The notes: generated by a model not told the origin, from the letters alone. 64,000 bases of DNA from Onthophagus taurus (GCF_036711975.1 NC_091976.1:24304001-24368000), one strand, 5' to 3'. Counted from the stretch's first letter, positions 50,129 through 61,530 are shown. Numbers and translations are program-made.

Positions 50129-50931
50129 TTATTTTTTATTTCCTAATTCTTTAACCATTAACTTATAATAATCGTGCGGTGATTTTACTTTATAATAAAT
50201 CCTCTTTCCTTCGTTGTCTTCGAATTCTTTGTAATTTATTTCAGCCTCGGTTTTTAATCCGACAGATTCGGCGATTTTTTGGGTAAAAAAGCTCGTCGCG
50301 TCCACTTTAATCAGTTTAAATCCACTTTCTTCGGCGACGATTTCGCTTCTTTGAAATAATTCTTTCGCGATACCTCGTCCTCGATATTTACCGTCAACAC
50401 TTAAAATTCTTAATTCAAAAATTTTATCGACTTTGTATTTATTGAAAAGATCGGCTTTTTTATTTAAACCGAATAACAGCTCGAATATGTGATGGTATTC
50501 GATTGAATCGATGTCTTTCATTGCTTCCATCGCGGTTTCCACATCGCCTTTTCTTGAAATTCCATTCAACGCGACTCCAGCTATCTAAATAAAACGTAAT
50601 TAAAAATATATTAAAATTGGTGGATGCGCCGGGTTTTAAATTGCATTTAGAACTTAATTAGTTCTAGATGAGAGCACAAATGGGGTAATGGAGTGGAATT
50701 TATTATTCAAAATGAGAAAGAAATGTTACCCACTTCCCCGGTTGCTTTATCAATAACCATCACCGAAAGACCATCACGTAACGTTTGTAAATCTTGCGAT
50801 TCTAAAAGTTCACAAGGAACCCCTTTTTGGCATAAACCAATCGCAACGTTTAAAGGTTCATCTGGAAAAGCTTCACGTAAATACTCGATAACTTCTTCGT
50901 AACGAGATTCTGGAACTTTCATATATTCCAT
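50129..50931 (-). CDS. arylalkylamine (dopamine-type) N-acetyltransferase, GNAT family, two exons
   Basis: Exons 50931-50734 and 50584-50129 join in phase 0 across GTGGGT...TTTATTTAG to give 217 residues, the usual length of insect aaNATs. These cytosolic enzymes transfer acetyl from acetyl-CoA to dopamine, serotonin, octopamine and related amines, acting in cuticle sclerotisation and amine inactivation. EAFPDEPLN (residues 20-28) holds the Glu (25) that corresponds to the catalytic Glu of Drosophila Dat. The junction gives ATGE-IAGVALNG, the family's beta-strand. RGRGIA at 134-139 is the acetyl-CoA pyrophosphate loop. Insects have many paralogs, so the substrate cannot be fixed; a generic aaNAT is the safe call. 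It is intact and stands alone between repeats. Confidence 0.93.
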
Positions 50932-50939
50932 TTTCTTGT

Positions 50940-52085
50940 AAGGAAAAAAATTGTTATTAATAAATTATTTTTTAATATAATCTTTAATTAATTACCTTTA
51001 TAAAGGAATGATTTTTTTGTGTGTGGGAGAAAAAGTTTTGTTCTAAGAAGGGGAGCTTTAAGATGTTTTCAGTCAGAGCTTTCGTGGAAAACTAAACGTT
51101 GGATGTGCGGCTCCTGTTGTTCGCAGTGACTCCGGGACTTTCTGGAATACAGAACCGGACTGATTAAATTCTTTTTAAACATAATTTCTTTAAAAACATC
51201 AATTTAGTTTTGAAATTTTTTGTCAATCCCACATACAACCTAATTTATCATGTAAAATATACAACATCATTTATTCTTTATTATTACAATTTAAAACCAA
51301 TTTATTTATCTAAATAAATTATAACTTGATTATTAATAATAAACTTAGTAGGATTTAAAATAAAACTTGAATGTTATTGAAACATTTATGATTTTTTTAA
51401 AGCAAATTTTGAGTTAATACACCTCTGAATAGCGCAATAGCGTCCAATTTAAACCCAATAAATTCAGTCTTGTGACGGCGGATATTCAACAATCGGTAAC
51501 AAGCCGAGTATCTCCGGTAAATTAAGCTATAAAACAAGGAGATATAATCGTAATAATAAAAATTTGTAATCTATTTGGTAGTAAATTGACTACAAATTAC
51601 TCTGAAGTAAGTGATTAACTTCCAATTAACACAAAAATCTTCTTAAATAATTCTAAAAGCTATTAGACCCGTCTGCGAAACATAGCAGAACAATAATGAA
51701 AGAAAGTCTCAACGGAATTATTTTCGTCCAAGGTTCCAAAAGTACGCTTGCAGGAATTGCTTTTAGAATTGACCCGCACTATTATAAACTAGCATGTTGC
51801 AATTACTAAAGCTCCAATAATTGGACCAAATGAGCTGTAAACAGCGGAGAAGTTCGATGTGTAGCTCCAAACGGAGCTGAAGGGTGAATTCAGCAGCTCA
51901 GAAAGAGTGTGATGATATCGTGGATGGTCCGTGAATCGTATGATTCTTTGTTTTTGCATTACAGTTTCTTCCCAATACAAATCTATTACAAAAAATATTG
52001 ACAACAATAGGGATTCAGTAAAAACAAGTCAACTATAGATTCTATCTATCAACTATAGATGCAAAGTTAGGATTTTGTAAGAATA
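50940..52085. other. intergenic, no feature
   Basis: AT-rich upstream region of the acetyltransferase gene. 51000-51170 may include its promoter. No other gene seen. Confidence 0.35.
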
Positions 52086-52089
52086 GAGG

Positions 52090-52275
52090 AGAGACTCACG
52101 AAATGTGTACCAATTACAACTGGAGTGAGACAAGAAGATGGTCTCGACTTAAGTTAGTGATGGACCAAATAATTAAAGAAACGATGCGTGATGGAAAAGG
52201 ATGCAGGTTGGGCAAGAAGGATGTAAAAATCATCTAATACGCAAACAATGCAGTCTTAATCTTTATGAAGATACC
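52090..52275 (+). mobile_element. RTE-like LINE reverse-transcriptase fragment
   Basis: The plus strand reads TGVRQEDGL, VMDQIIKETMRDGKGCRLGK and an IYANNAVLI relic of the YADD catalytic box in which both Asp have become Asn. It is a short, dead fragment. The TGVRQG-type motif indicates an RTE-like clade. Confidence 0.65.
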
Positions 52276-52715
52276 CTCTAAAGAATGCTGTTTAAATTTG
52301 AGAAAACATCATATACGTATAATATGGAAATTTCAGTGTCCCTATCAATACCTCAACAGCCAAGAAGATGTAAACTAGCGTATTTTCAATACTACCATAA
52401 CGGTTGAAATATTTCAAAGAGAACATCACTAGAAATAGAGATATACATATAATCTCTGATTGTTTTTGATCAAGGAGGTACCCATGAAAAGTTGCTGAAC
52501 CTTACTCAAGCCACAGCAGATCGAATTAAACTATCGTTATTAAACAATATAATTGCCCAAGAATTGATAAGGCAACATTATTTTGGAACCGCCTACCAAG
52601 ATCTTTAATGTTTTGCGATGAAGCAAGAAAATTGAGGTATCAGAAGGAAATGTTAGTTGGGTATATGAAACATAAGGACCTACACATACCCATAATGCAT
52701 TTATGGGTAAAAGTA

Positions 52716-52953
52716 TAGAATAAATGTTATGATCCAACACGTAAAGTAATAAACAATTATTGTGTTGTTAGCAAAACCGACGTCACCTATGAAGAATTTG
52801 ATGTTAGTCCTATCGATGAACAACAACTGAAGATGAGGACATGGTATAAAAAATATAAGAAATCACAATCATCCGCAGATTATTTTAAAGAAGCTCCAGA
52901 AAATCTGTTGCGGATACGTAAATCGATAAAGCGTAGGGTAATGGTATATTAAA
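52716..52953 (+). other. unrecognised coding-like open stretch without a start codon
   Basis: From 52716 an open frame of about 78 codons has protein-like composition: DPTRKVINNYCVVSKTDVTY, then EEFDVSPIDEQQLKMRTWYK, SQSSADYFKEAPENLLRIRK and a basic end before a stop. There is no upstream Met in frame. I do not recognise it. It may be an orphan exon, a processed pseudogene tail or the end of an unclassified retroelement. Confidence 0.35.
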
Positions 52954-53939
52954 AAACAAGTTTCGTAAGACATGCTTGAAATGCACGAATTCAAGTTGAA
53001 AAACGAGTGGCAAAGCAACGAGTTATTTAATGAATGAGTGCTTTAAGTCTTATGAAACGTGTTTTTTCTGCTATTTTTTGTAATTCGCGTTTTTATCCTT
53101 TTTTTAACAAGAATAAAATAAATTTTGACGATGTAGGGAAATAGGTATGTAGCAGTTGGTAACAACGTAACACTTGAAAATAGAAATCTAAATTGACAAT
53201 TAGAAATTGCCAAAACACAAAATGTATTCACCTGAAAGAAATTTTTGATATACACCTCTCAAAATAAAAGAAATTGCTCAAAGTTCAATGTCTTCATCAT
53301 TGTGGACCTTGTATTCGATGCTAAGAACATGTTGAAACATCCAAAGACAAAAATTGTCACATTGACAACTAGAAAAATTAATGACCCAATGTCACCAACT
53401 TGAACTGGTTGCATAAAATGTTACTAAAATCTCATTACAGCATCGGATGCTGTAAAGAGTCTCATTACAGCACCCGTTTGAGTACTGTTATAGCTTTCAT
53501 TACCGTCGCGAATTACAAAAATAATTTGTTGTTGTTTAACCGGTAACTATAACACTCCTCTACCGTACTAAGGTCCATTACTACCATCTTTTAGTTAAAT
53601 TTATCTTATAGATAAACCCATCTACTAGCCAAACATGTCTTCGATAAAGGTTACCACCACCTCTATACTCTCATAAGTTCCAACACCTCACTTCAGAACC
53701 TCGAAAGGAGGTAGTGGTGGGGATAAAATGTGATTTTGGACCCCTATGTTAAATCTTATGGGATTTTGGTCCAGAACGCACATAGCTATACTACTTAAAG
53801 ACGGTCTTGGTGTGTGTTCTACATAGACTGAACGTCGCGTCATTATTTGTACTACCACCCGTTTAGCCGCTTGCCTTGAAGAGTATAGGAAGACGAAGTG
53901 CTTCCAGGTCTGGCCGGTCCTAGAACAGCCGTTCTGCTG

Positions 53940-54425
53940 AGAATATCGGTATTGTGAACGGCGAGTGCTACAAAGCTATGCTCAACGATTTTCTCCTTCC
54001 TCAATTGGATGAATTGCGACTACTTAGAGAACATATAGTTCCAACAGAATGGAGCAACGGCGCATACTGCACGAGCCACAACCGAAATTCTAAAAGCTGC
54101 ATTATCTCGTTTTGGCGTTCCAGACATCTTTTTGTGGTTTTTTTTTGAAGTCACGAGCATGTTAACAAACCCCAAACTCTTGTAGCCCTCAAAGAGAATA
54201 TTCGCCAAGAATCCTATCGCCGCAAGTTTTGTCAGAAGTGATGGAAAATGTCATAAATTTGGCTGGTATGATTATCAATTCTGATGGCGACTACATGGCA
54301 GATATCATTTTTTCAACTACATATATGAAAAAAAATAATTAAGACATAATAAAAGTTTTACCATTCATTAAAAATATTACAGTCAAAGAACATCGGATGA
54401 CAACTTTTGTGCCACCTTGTATATG
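53940..54425 (+). mobile_element. mariner-like transposase C-terminal fragment with 3' end
   Basis: The plus strand reads VNGECYKAMLNDFLLPQLDE, then (frame-shifted) an AHCTSHNRNS/ATTEILKAALSRFGVPDI-like part, then VNKPQTLVALKENIRQESYR and QVMENVINLAGMII with DGDYMADIIF. This is the C-terminal half of a DDE mariner-type transposase. Several frameshifts. No N-terminal half was found upstream. The last 100 bp may include a degraded terminal repeat. Confidence 0.75.
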
Positions 54426-54429
54426 TACG

Positions 54430-55500
54430 AAAAATAAACAACTAAGGAATGTTAGGTACGGTTAGTTTGCTTTTTAAATGTCAATCATGTCTGAAAAGAA
54501 TGTTGGGTAAGGTCAGGGTTCTTTTGAAACGTCTACCATCCCAGGAAAATGTTGAGTCTTGTTTAAAAAAGTCAATCATCTTAAGTATGTTGAATAAATA
54601 TGAGTATTAATGTATTCATTTCGAGCTTAAGAATGACGTAAAGACCAATTACTTATAGACATTGATTTATGATAATGACCTGTAGGCATTATGTCAACAT
54701 GACCAACTCACTGATAGCAAATTCTTTGATATTTATCTTCTATAGCTTCTCACATCGAAAATTTGAATGTTGCCCCATATTTTTGGACATATTTCATGCT
54801 AATCCATAAATGATCTAATATATCTCTCTATAGTAGCGTATTGCTTTAGTTAACTAATCACCCATATACTCACTATTTAAATGGATAATTTAAGAAAATA
54901 AGATGATTTCTACAAAGTACTTACCCTTCTACTTTATTAATTAAAGGGCTTTGAAATAAGATAGATAAGTGAAATATAACTCAAAACATGAATGTTTTTT
55001 GACTAACCACTTCACATTGGACAATTTAACTCTGAGAATCTCGAAATTTAATCAATAGAAACTCCATAGAAACTTTATGAAGGCTTAAATACAAACCTTT
55101 TATGTGTGTTAAGGAAGTTTACTTTTTAACTACATTTTAACAGTCATTTATTTAATTTTAAAGAGAATTACATTTCTTTATATTAACATTTTAATAATTG
55201 GACAGAAAAAAAATGGAATTACATCAAAATAATTGATCTAATTTTTTTAACCTATTCTAATCGACGACTTATTTATTTACAAATAAATTTCCAACTCCTT
55301 TATAAAATACGTTTTAAAAACTGTAACTTATTGTAACCATTTCTGTATGATTTTTTTTATTTTTAACCTGGAGTATATAAGCAATAAGAGTATCTTACAC
55401 AATTACAATTGTTACAAATACTGAAAAAACTTTCATGGGAACTTATATACAAATCAATTACATAGTTGGGATAACATAAGAAAAAGAAAAAAAATTTATT
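54430..55500. other. intergenic, no feature
   Basis: AT-rich sequence including the 3' flank of the V-ATPase D gene. No gene or element recognised. Confidence 0.4.
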
Positions 55501-55504
55501 TGTT

Positions 55505-56462
55505 TTAAAACAGGAGATCCTCATCTCCTGTGTCCAACATAGAGCTAACTGCATTTTCTTGTTCATAGCTTTCGCCCAAAGCTTTAGCTGCCGCTTTTGC
55601 AGCTTCAGCTTTAGCCTCTGCTTTATTACGAGCGATACGTTTCTTATCCTGGATTTTCTTCAATCTGTAGAATTCTTCTCTTTCAAGTTCGTCAAGTTCC
55701 GAAATGATGTAAGCCAAAGTACGCTCAATCCTTGGAATGATAACTGAACAAAATAAATGTTAAATGCACAAAAACAAAAAAATCCTTGTTAATCCTCCTT
55801 ACCATGTTCAATAGCGTTTACTCTTCTATTAGTAATCTTAATAACTTCATCCAAAGTTACAAACGATGTTTGCAATGAAGCTAATTCAACCAAAAGTTTA
55901 ACAGCACTTTGGTAATTTTTCTTTAATTTAGCTAATTGCTGACCTCCACGAGCTAAACCAGCTAATTCGTAAGTGTCTGTACCATCTTGATAACTTTCAA
56001 ACACAGGAAGAGTTACACCAGCAACATTATCCTTTTTGGTCCTGATTTTAATTTGGGCCTTGGTTACATTTTGGAGTACTACTTGGTTGAAATCTCCTGT
56101 TGTAAATTTAGCCTCGGCCAAAGAAAAGGCAGCTTCCTTCATCACCTCTCCCATTAAAGTCTTGGTCTCAATGATTTTACCCAAAATCATACGGAAACGC
56201 ATTTGCAGGGCGTCCGCTTTTTTCTTCAAAAGGCTGTGACCTTTTTGGGCACCCTTTAGACGCGCCTTCATTAACATTTGGGCACTAGTTTAAAAAGAAA
56301 ATAACAATTACATTATTAGGTCACTCCCTTGAAATTTGTTAACATGGATTTTAAACAAAATTTATTGAAATTTTTAATGAAAACGATTAATATACGGTGA
56401 GAATTTTAATTAAATACTTACCCACGAGATGGGAAAATTGGAAGCCTGTCTTTTCCGGACAT
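55505..56462 (-). CDS. Vha36-1: V-type proton ATPase subunit D, three exons
   Basis: Exons 56462-56422, 56284-55803 and 55743-55505 join in phase (GT-AG) to 253 residues, close to the usual ~247. Subunit D is the central rotor shaft of the cytosolic V1 sector; it couples ATP hydrolysis by the A3B3 ring to proton pumping into endosomes, lysosomes and the apical membrane. The start [13 protein letters not shown] followed by [20 protein letters not shown] is the conserved family N-terminus. The body is the expected antiparallel helical coil ([29 protein letters not shown]), ending in an Ala/Lys-rich helix and an acidic GDEDLLF tail. It is intact. It is divergently arranged with a small plus-strand gene 575 bp away. 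Of the two Drosophila paralog names, the testis form is less likely; the symbol is by orthology. Confidence 0.97.
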
Positions 56463-56570
56463 TTTCTTTGATTTTTCACTATGTTTAACGAAGTCAGCTG
56501 ACAAAAATTGTGACCACAGATTGTGACCACTGACAGATCGATTGAGAACAGCGACATCTACCACTAAAAT

Positions 56571-56578
56571 GTCACGTG
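56571..56578. promoter_or_regulatory. CLEAR/M-box-like E-box GTCACGTG
   Basis: GTCACGTG, matching eight of ten bases of the CLEAR consensus GTCACGTGAC bound by TFEB/Mitf, lies 109 bp upstream of the V-ATPase D start codon. Drosophila Mitf is known to drive V-ATPase subunit genes through such sites. A duplicated TTGTGACCAC word (56503-56530) and a TCAGT initiator on the minus strand lie between it and the gene. Confidence 0.5.
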
Positions 56579-57037
56579 TTTTTAGATTAAATTTTAATAT
56601 TTTTTATAAATAAATAAAAATAAATTAAATTAATAATTAAAAGTAAGTTATTTTAGTAGAAAATTGTTTATTATTATATTCCTATAAAGAGTTAGATTTG
56701 GGTTTTAGATTAGTAGCGCCACCTTTGGGGAAAAACTCAAAACAATTAAATTACTGATTTAAATTTAAACTAACCACATTTTTATTTATAAATTAATCAC
56801 TATTTTAATTTAATTATAAAAATAATAAAGTGACAAACAAAATTTTCCATTTTTAAATTTTAATTCAGAATACATTTTTGTTAATTTATCTTTATATTAG
56901 TTTCGTTCCTAGTTAAGAGATGGCACTATCAAATTTGACAATTAAACTTGTTTAGATGTCAATTTAAACATCTGTCCGTTGAAAAAAAGATCATTTCTTG
57001 TCTTGGTTCAACCACGCTGTAAGATAAAGTTGCAACG

Positions 57038-57551
57038 ATGTCTATTCAAAGCTTTGTAAGACAGAATTTCAGCCAAGAAAGTAAGTAATCTTTAAATAAC
57101 TCTCGTAATAAAATAAACCCGCTTTTTATAAGATTCTAGTGTGCTACAACGAAAGAATGAAGGCACTCAATCAGCAAGAAAACCTTTCATGGATCGTTCT
57201 TTTAATAAATCGAGCCAAAATGTTGGGTCTGTTAAAAAAGCTGCTTTTTCTACACAATGTAAAAATATTTGTTCATCTTCCCCGAAAGATTTTCCAGAGT
57301 ATTTAGCTGATATTTGCACTAACAGAATGGATAAATTTGAAGATTTTGTATTGCCTGAATATTCATTTCCCGTTTCAAGGAATTTAGAAACTCCACCACC
57401 CAAGTTTTACCAAGAACTGAAAGGAGAGAAATTATTAGAACCAGATTTCAGTTTTACATTTGATTTAATAAAAGAAAACATTTCTTTCGAGGAGTTTAAC
57501 TTTAAGGATATAAAGGAACCTGAGGAACCTGTTTTTGATTTTAATTTTTAA
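57038..57551 (+). CDS. small acidic protein, possible insect securin-like protein
   Basis: ATG at 57038; exon 1 to 57084 and exon 2 57140-57551 give 152 residues. This needs the donor AGTAA|GTAATC. The better-looking donor four bases earlier (GAAA|GTAAGT) puts exon 2 out of its long frame. Translation from a downstream ATG at 57189 is another option. The N-terminal half is basic and Ser/Asn-rich (RKPFMDRSFNKSSQN, RKNEG); the C-terminal half is acidic with many Phe (KFEDFVLPEYSFP ... FDLIKENISFEEFNF). FE-F-LPE matches the separase-interacting segment of vertebrate securin, and a basic, degron-bearing N-terminus with an acidic C-terminus is the securin layout. This is weak, motif-level similarity; a clean KEN box is not seen (KNE instead). 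Otherwise an unknown protein. Confidence 0.6.
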
Positions 57552-57623
57552 GTTCTTGTATTATTAATATGTATTTCCTATATTTTTGTAGTTTCATAAC
57601 AAATAACATTTAGTTTGTTTCAT

Positions 57624-58681
57624 TCATTTATTTACTTTTATTTCCCCTTTCCTTAAAACTTGTCTTATATTAATGTTTATCCTCGAATTATTTATGTAGT
57701 TATTAAATCGCTCCCATTTATCATTATCACAACATAAATTTAAAATATTTTTATCTATAAAATCTTCTATCTGTTCATCTATATCAAAATTTTCGTTTAA
57801 ATCCCAACTTTTATTCACACAATTTAATATTTTGGGGACTCCGTGGTAACACAATCTTGATTTTTTACTCATAATGATCACATCCCCACTTTTTAGATAT
57901 AAAGCTGTAGGTTTAACATCAATTGATTCACCACCAATCAAAAATAAAGCTGTTTGTCCAAAACTAAACGAAAATAAAGGTGCCTCTAAGTTATTTTCTG
58001 AGTGGTCGGTGTGGCCTGATAATGTTGAATCTAAATGGTAATAATTTACAATTGCAGCTTCTGGATTAAATAAATTAAAACTTAATGTTTCTGCGAAATG
58101 CTTGGTGAAGAAATAAAGATCTTTTGGAAAAATACTTTTTGAGTTTTCTGAATAAATCTAGAAATTAATTAAAATAATATATTGTTTTGGAAATCATGTA
58201 ATTTACTTTTGTATCCCAATTATGATGATAACCAAATGTAGCCCATCTCAATTTCTTTAACATCTCATTATCGCCTTTAGAACTCTCCCACCAAGTTTCA
58301 TTATGGGGTATTAAATCGTGAATATCTAAATTTGTCTTATTTGGTGTTACGGGATACGATTTAAGACATCTTGTTATCCAATATCGTTGTCCTAAGCTTG
58401 TAAAAGGATTTTTTATAAAAACTAAACCAGGATTTTCTTTAATATCGTATATTTCCCATTCTTCTGTAGGAATAAGACCAAATAGACTCGAATTTGTTGT
58501 TATCCTTTCTCTTTTTATAACCTAAAAAAGAATAAAATTATATGATAATTAATATAATTATAATTGGTTTTAATTATTTGACTACTTTGTGTAGGATATT
58601 TTCTGAGTCGAAATTAAGAACATTTTCATAGCTTGGTGGCGGTTTTTTGGATTTATAGTACTTAAAATCTTGTTTAAACAT
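57624..58681 (-). CDS. ALKBH1: nucleic acid dioxygenase ALKBH1, three exons
   Basis: Exons 58681-58586, 58521-58207 and 58157-57624 (all phase 0) give 314 residues. This AlkB-family Fe(II)/2-oxoglutarate dioxygenase demethylates nucleic acids (tRNA m1A and related tRNA modifications, with DNA 6mA debated) in nucleus, cytoplasm or mitochondria. LRWATFGYHHNWDTK closing exon 2 is the ALKBH1-specific segment before the catalytic barrel. The iron ligands are His186-Thr-Asp188 in SGHTDHSE and His242 in CYHGVP. FLIGG and LKSGDVIIMSKKSRL lead up to the latter. Arg296 and Arg302 in RININIRQVL bind 2-oxoglutarate. The protein is somewhat shorter than the vertebrate one, with all key residues kept. The weakest junction is the exon 1 donor (AAA|GTAGTC). 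It is tail-to-tail with the small acidic gene, 72 bp apart. Confidence 0.95.
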
Positions 58682-58684
58682 GAT

Positions 58685-59095
58685 AGAATTTTTTGAGGTT
58701 AGGGATTATTTAAATTGAAACTTAATGTTTTTATGATTTTAAATTGATTAAAATTAAGGATATGTAATGAAATAAAGGTTAAACATTTATTTCATATTCC
58801 AAAAAGGATGTTATTTATTTTATTTAATCAAAAATTAAATTATTGCAACCCTAATTGCAGGTGATTATATTGGGTTGCCTATATTGTTAGGTATTTAAGT
58901 CTTAACTTCTTGAGAGATGATAACATTGCTTGGGAGGTTTTAAAAATACTGAATAAGAAGAGCAGTTACTTCACGGCGTGGTTTTCATACATATCATAGG
59001 AATATGTATCCTAAAAGTACTCTTTTCGTGTGTAAAGCTATTTTTCTCCAGATTAACTAGTAACCAAACTTGAAAATCACCCAAAGAAACATCTC
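58685..59095. other. intergenic, no feature
   Basis: AT-rich upstream flank of ALKBH1. No initiator I would call and no other gene. Confidence 0.35.
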
Positions 59096-59099
59096 AATT

Positions 59100-60360
59100 A
59101 AAAATAACTGTCATCATCATCATTGGCACCACAACCCCTTGTGGGCCTTGGCCTTTTTAGACTTTCTTCCACCTGGTACTTATATCTGCTTCTAGTTCTG
59201 CCTCTCTTAAAGGTTCCAAAAACTGTTTGGCGTAACTTTACTGCCATCCATTCATTCTAGATGGCTGAGCCACCTTAACCTATTGATTTTGATTATGAAT
59301 GTACTGATTGTGATATACCAGAACATTTTAAATTTATCAAAGTGCAAATGTTGTGATGGAAAAGTACCACATCTTTGGTCGCCGTGTATCTATGGGTAGA
59401 AAATCGATTGGTTGAACCTAAGAAGGTCAAAGATCAGGGGTTGGAGACAACAGGCGCGGGATGGACAAGTTTGGAAGGAACTTTGAAGGCAGGCCAAGGA
59501 CCTAACGAGGTATAATGATAAATAACTACCCTGTATTGGGTCATTTCACGTACAATATCGTCAAAAAAGTGTTTATGATAAAATACTGAAAGATTTCTAG
59601 ACACAATCTTGGTCTTGGTCCTTAAAAGTTTCAACCCAGGAATCGTGCTTAATTTATGTACTGTGAAGAGTACTTCATCATCATTGCCACAATAACCGCT
59701 GGTAAGTCTTGGCCTGTTCTAAGATCAGCTTCCACTATCTTCTATTTCGTGCCTTTCAGTTTCTAACTCCTAGCATTTTTGACTTTCTTCCACCTTGTCC
59801 TTATATCTGCTTCTAAGCCTGCCCCTCTTGCGGGTTTCAAAAATTGCTCCTCTATTTGCTAAATCCGATTCTCTTACAGCCTTTTCCAGAGCGATATTAA
59901 ACAGTAGACATGATAGGCTGTTCCCCTGGCGTACACCTGTCTGAAAAGATCTTAATAAGTTATTTTGGACCTTCACGTACAGTGATACGATTTGGTCTCC
60001 CTTCTTATGTATAGGCACGATTATGCCTATATTCCAGTCTTTTGGGAGTTTAAGCCAGCCTACATGTATGATCTTTCAGCTTGTTTATCACATGTTTCAG
60101 TGGTTCAGACGGTATGCCGTACTTCTTGTTCCGTGGGGGGGGGTCATATTGTTCTCTTTCATCTTCTGCGTCTTCCATGTCTTCTAAGTGTTCATTGCCG
60201 TCCAACTCTTCTTCTGTTTCCTCACTTATCATGTTAAGTCTTTCTTCAAAAAATTTTTCCCATGTTTCTAACATTTGTGCTTGTGCACTAATAATCTCTC
60301 CTTCCCTATTTTTCACCATTGTCAACATAGGCTTAAATTCTCTTCTATTCTAGTTGACCT
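59100..60360 (-). mobile_element. RTE-like LINE, 3' half, with duplicated 3' ends
   Basis: The minus strand 60328-60050 reads AQAQMLETWEKFFEERLNMI then an acidic stretch and PSEPLKHVINKLKDH, the linker before the RT domain. 60018-59770 gives MPIHKKGD, FQTGVRQGNSLSCLLFNIAL and EKAVRESDL, typical RTE-clade RT. Frames are broken and the YADD box is gone. Two copies of the 3' tail (GGAAGAAAGTC ... ATGATGATGATGA on the minus strand) occur at about 59113-59190 and 59670-59800. A simple ATGATG 3' tail is characteristic of RTE elements, so a second truncated copy lies adjacent. Confidence 0.78.
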
Positions 60361-60615
60361 CTTAGTAAATAAATATAAATTAATATATCAACAACTTTTA
60401 ATTAAAAAATTAATAAAAACACATTTCGATTAGGCAACTTTTATTACACCAATTTGCTTATTGAAATGCGTATAACACAAAAGACAACAGTTTTCTAGTT
60501 TTCTCATATCATTTCAATTATGTCCCAACAGATGACGCACACAGCCTTTTATTCATTTTAATGCAAAGAATTAAAGAAAATAATTTAAACCCCGATAAAT
60601 AACTCAAAAATGGTT

Positions 60616-61398
60616 TTATTCGTTTTCAATCTCAGTTATTCTTCCGGTTTTATCCAAAGTTGCAGATCTAGCGAGTTCAACTTCTTGTGATACATTAGCT
60701 AAAACCGATTTTGAATCAGTAGCTGGTAAAACTTTTTTCCGTTGATATTTATTGTTCAAATAAAATATAATATTGATAAGAAACAGCCAGGACATAACGT
60801 ACAATGAAATTGAATATAAAGCGTATTCCCACCAATTCTCCTTTTGCATTATGGCGAATCCGAAGTAAATGGTACCAATGATGATTCTGACGATAAAATA
60901 TGTTACAATAAATGTGATTTCAACTGCAACAAATAATGGGGTTTTGTGGTAACCATATGATCTTATAAACCATCGTGATTGTAATAAAGGATTCGTTATT
61001 TCCAAGAATCCCAAGCTACAACAAGCTTGGCCACCTGTAACTCCTCTGTATAAAATTCTTGTAAGTGCCACACAACTACAAAGATGATGGGTTAACATTA
61101 ATTTCGTTTCCGTTTGATTGTACAAACACCAAAATAAATCCACATAAAAATAACCAGTGCTAATTAATAAAATTAATCTTTGAAGTTGTGTTGTTTGTTC
61201 TAACGGGCGAAAAATTGGATATTCATCACCTTGGAAGCATTGATGAGTACCAAGAATAGATGTGATTAATCCATGTGTTAAAGCTAGTACTCGTATCGTG
61301 AATTCTGTGGATTTCTTTCTTGTTAGTAATCGTACTATGTAATAATATGTTGTCCAAGCGAAGATACTTGAAGTGATTTCTAAATAAATAGGTGCCAT
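60616..61398 (-). CDS. TLC-domain membrane protein, TLCD5/TMEM136-like
   Basis: A single-exon frame of 260 residues with about six hydrophobic helices (near 5-22, 38-55, 78-95, 113-130, 158-180 and 195-215) and a charged C-terminal tail. The TLC (TRAM-LAG1-CLN8) domain signature is visible as LTHHLCSCVALTRILYRGVT followed by GGQACCSLGFLEITNPLLQS and RWFIRSYGY, which matches the TLCD5 (TMEM136) subgroup rather than ceramide synthases. TLCD proteins are multi-pass membrane proteins linked to membrane lipid composition; no reaction is established for TLCD5, so I give none. The start is the first Met, directly before the first helix. It is intact and divergent from a small broken frame 130 bp away. 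Confidence 0.85.
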   Translation of the reverse strand: MAPIYLEITSSIFAWTTYYYIVRLLTRKKSTEFTIRVLALTHGLITSILGTHQCFQGDEYPIFRPLEQTTQLQRLILLISTGYFYVDLFWCLYNQTETKLMLTHHLCSCVALTRILYRGVTGGQACCSLGFLEITNPLLQSRWFIRSYGYHKTPLFVAVEITFIVTYFIVRIIIGTIYFGFAIMQKENWWEYALYSISLYVMSWLFLINIIFYLNNKYQRKKVLPATDSKSVLANVSQEVELARSATLDKTGRITEIENE

Positions 61399-61530
61399 GA
61401 TTTTTAAACATACTTAGAAATTTAGAAATGACAATTGTGAAACATACTGATTTTTTGATGGAAGCACAGACAGTGACAAGAGTTAATAAACAAAATTTAG
61501 TTATTTGATTGTCATTTAGATAATCTAATT

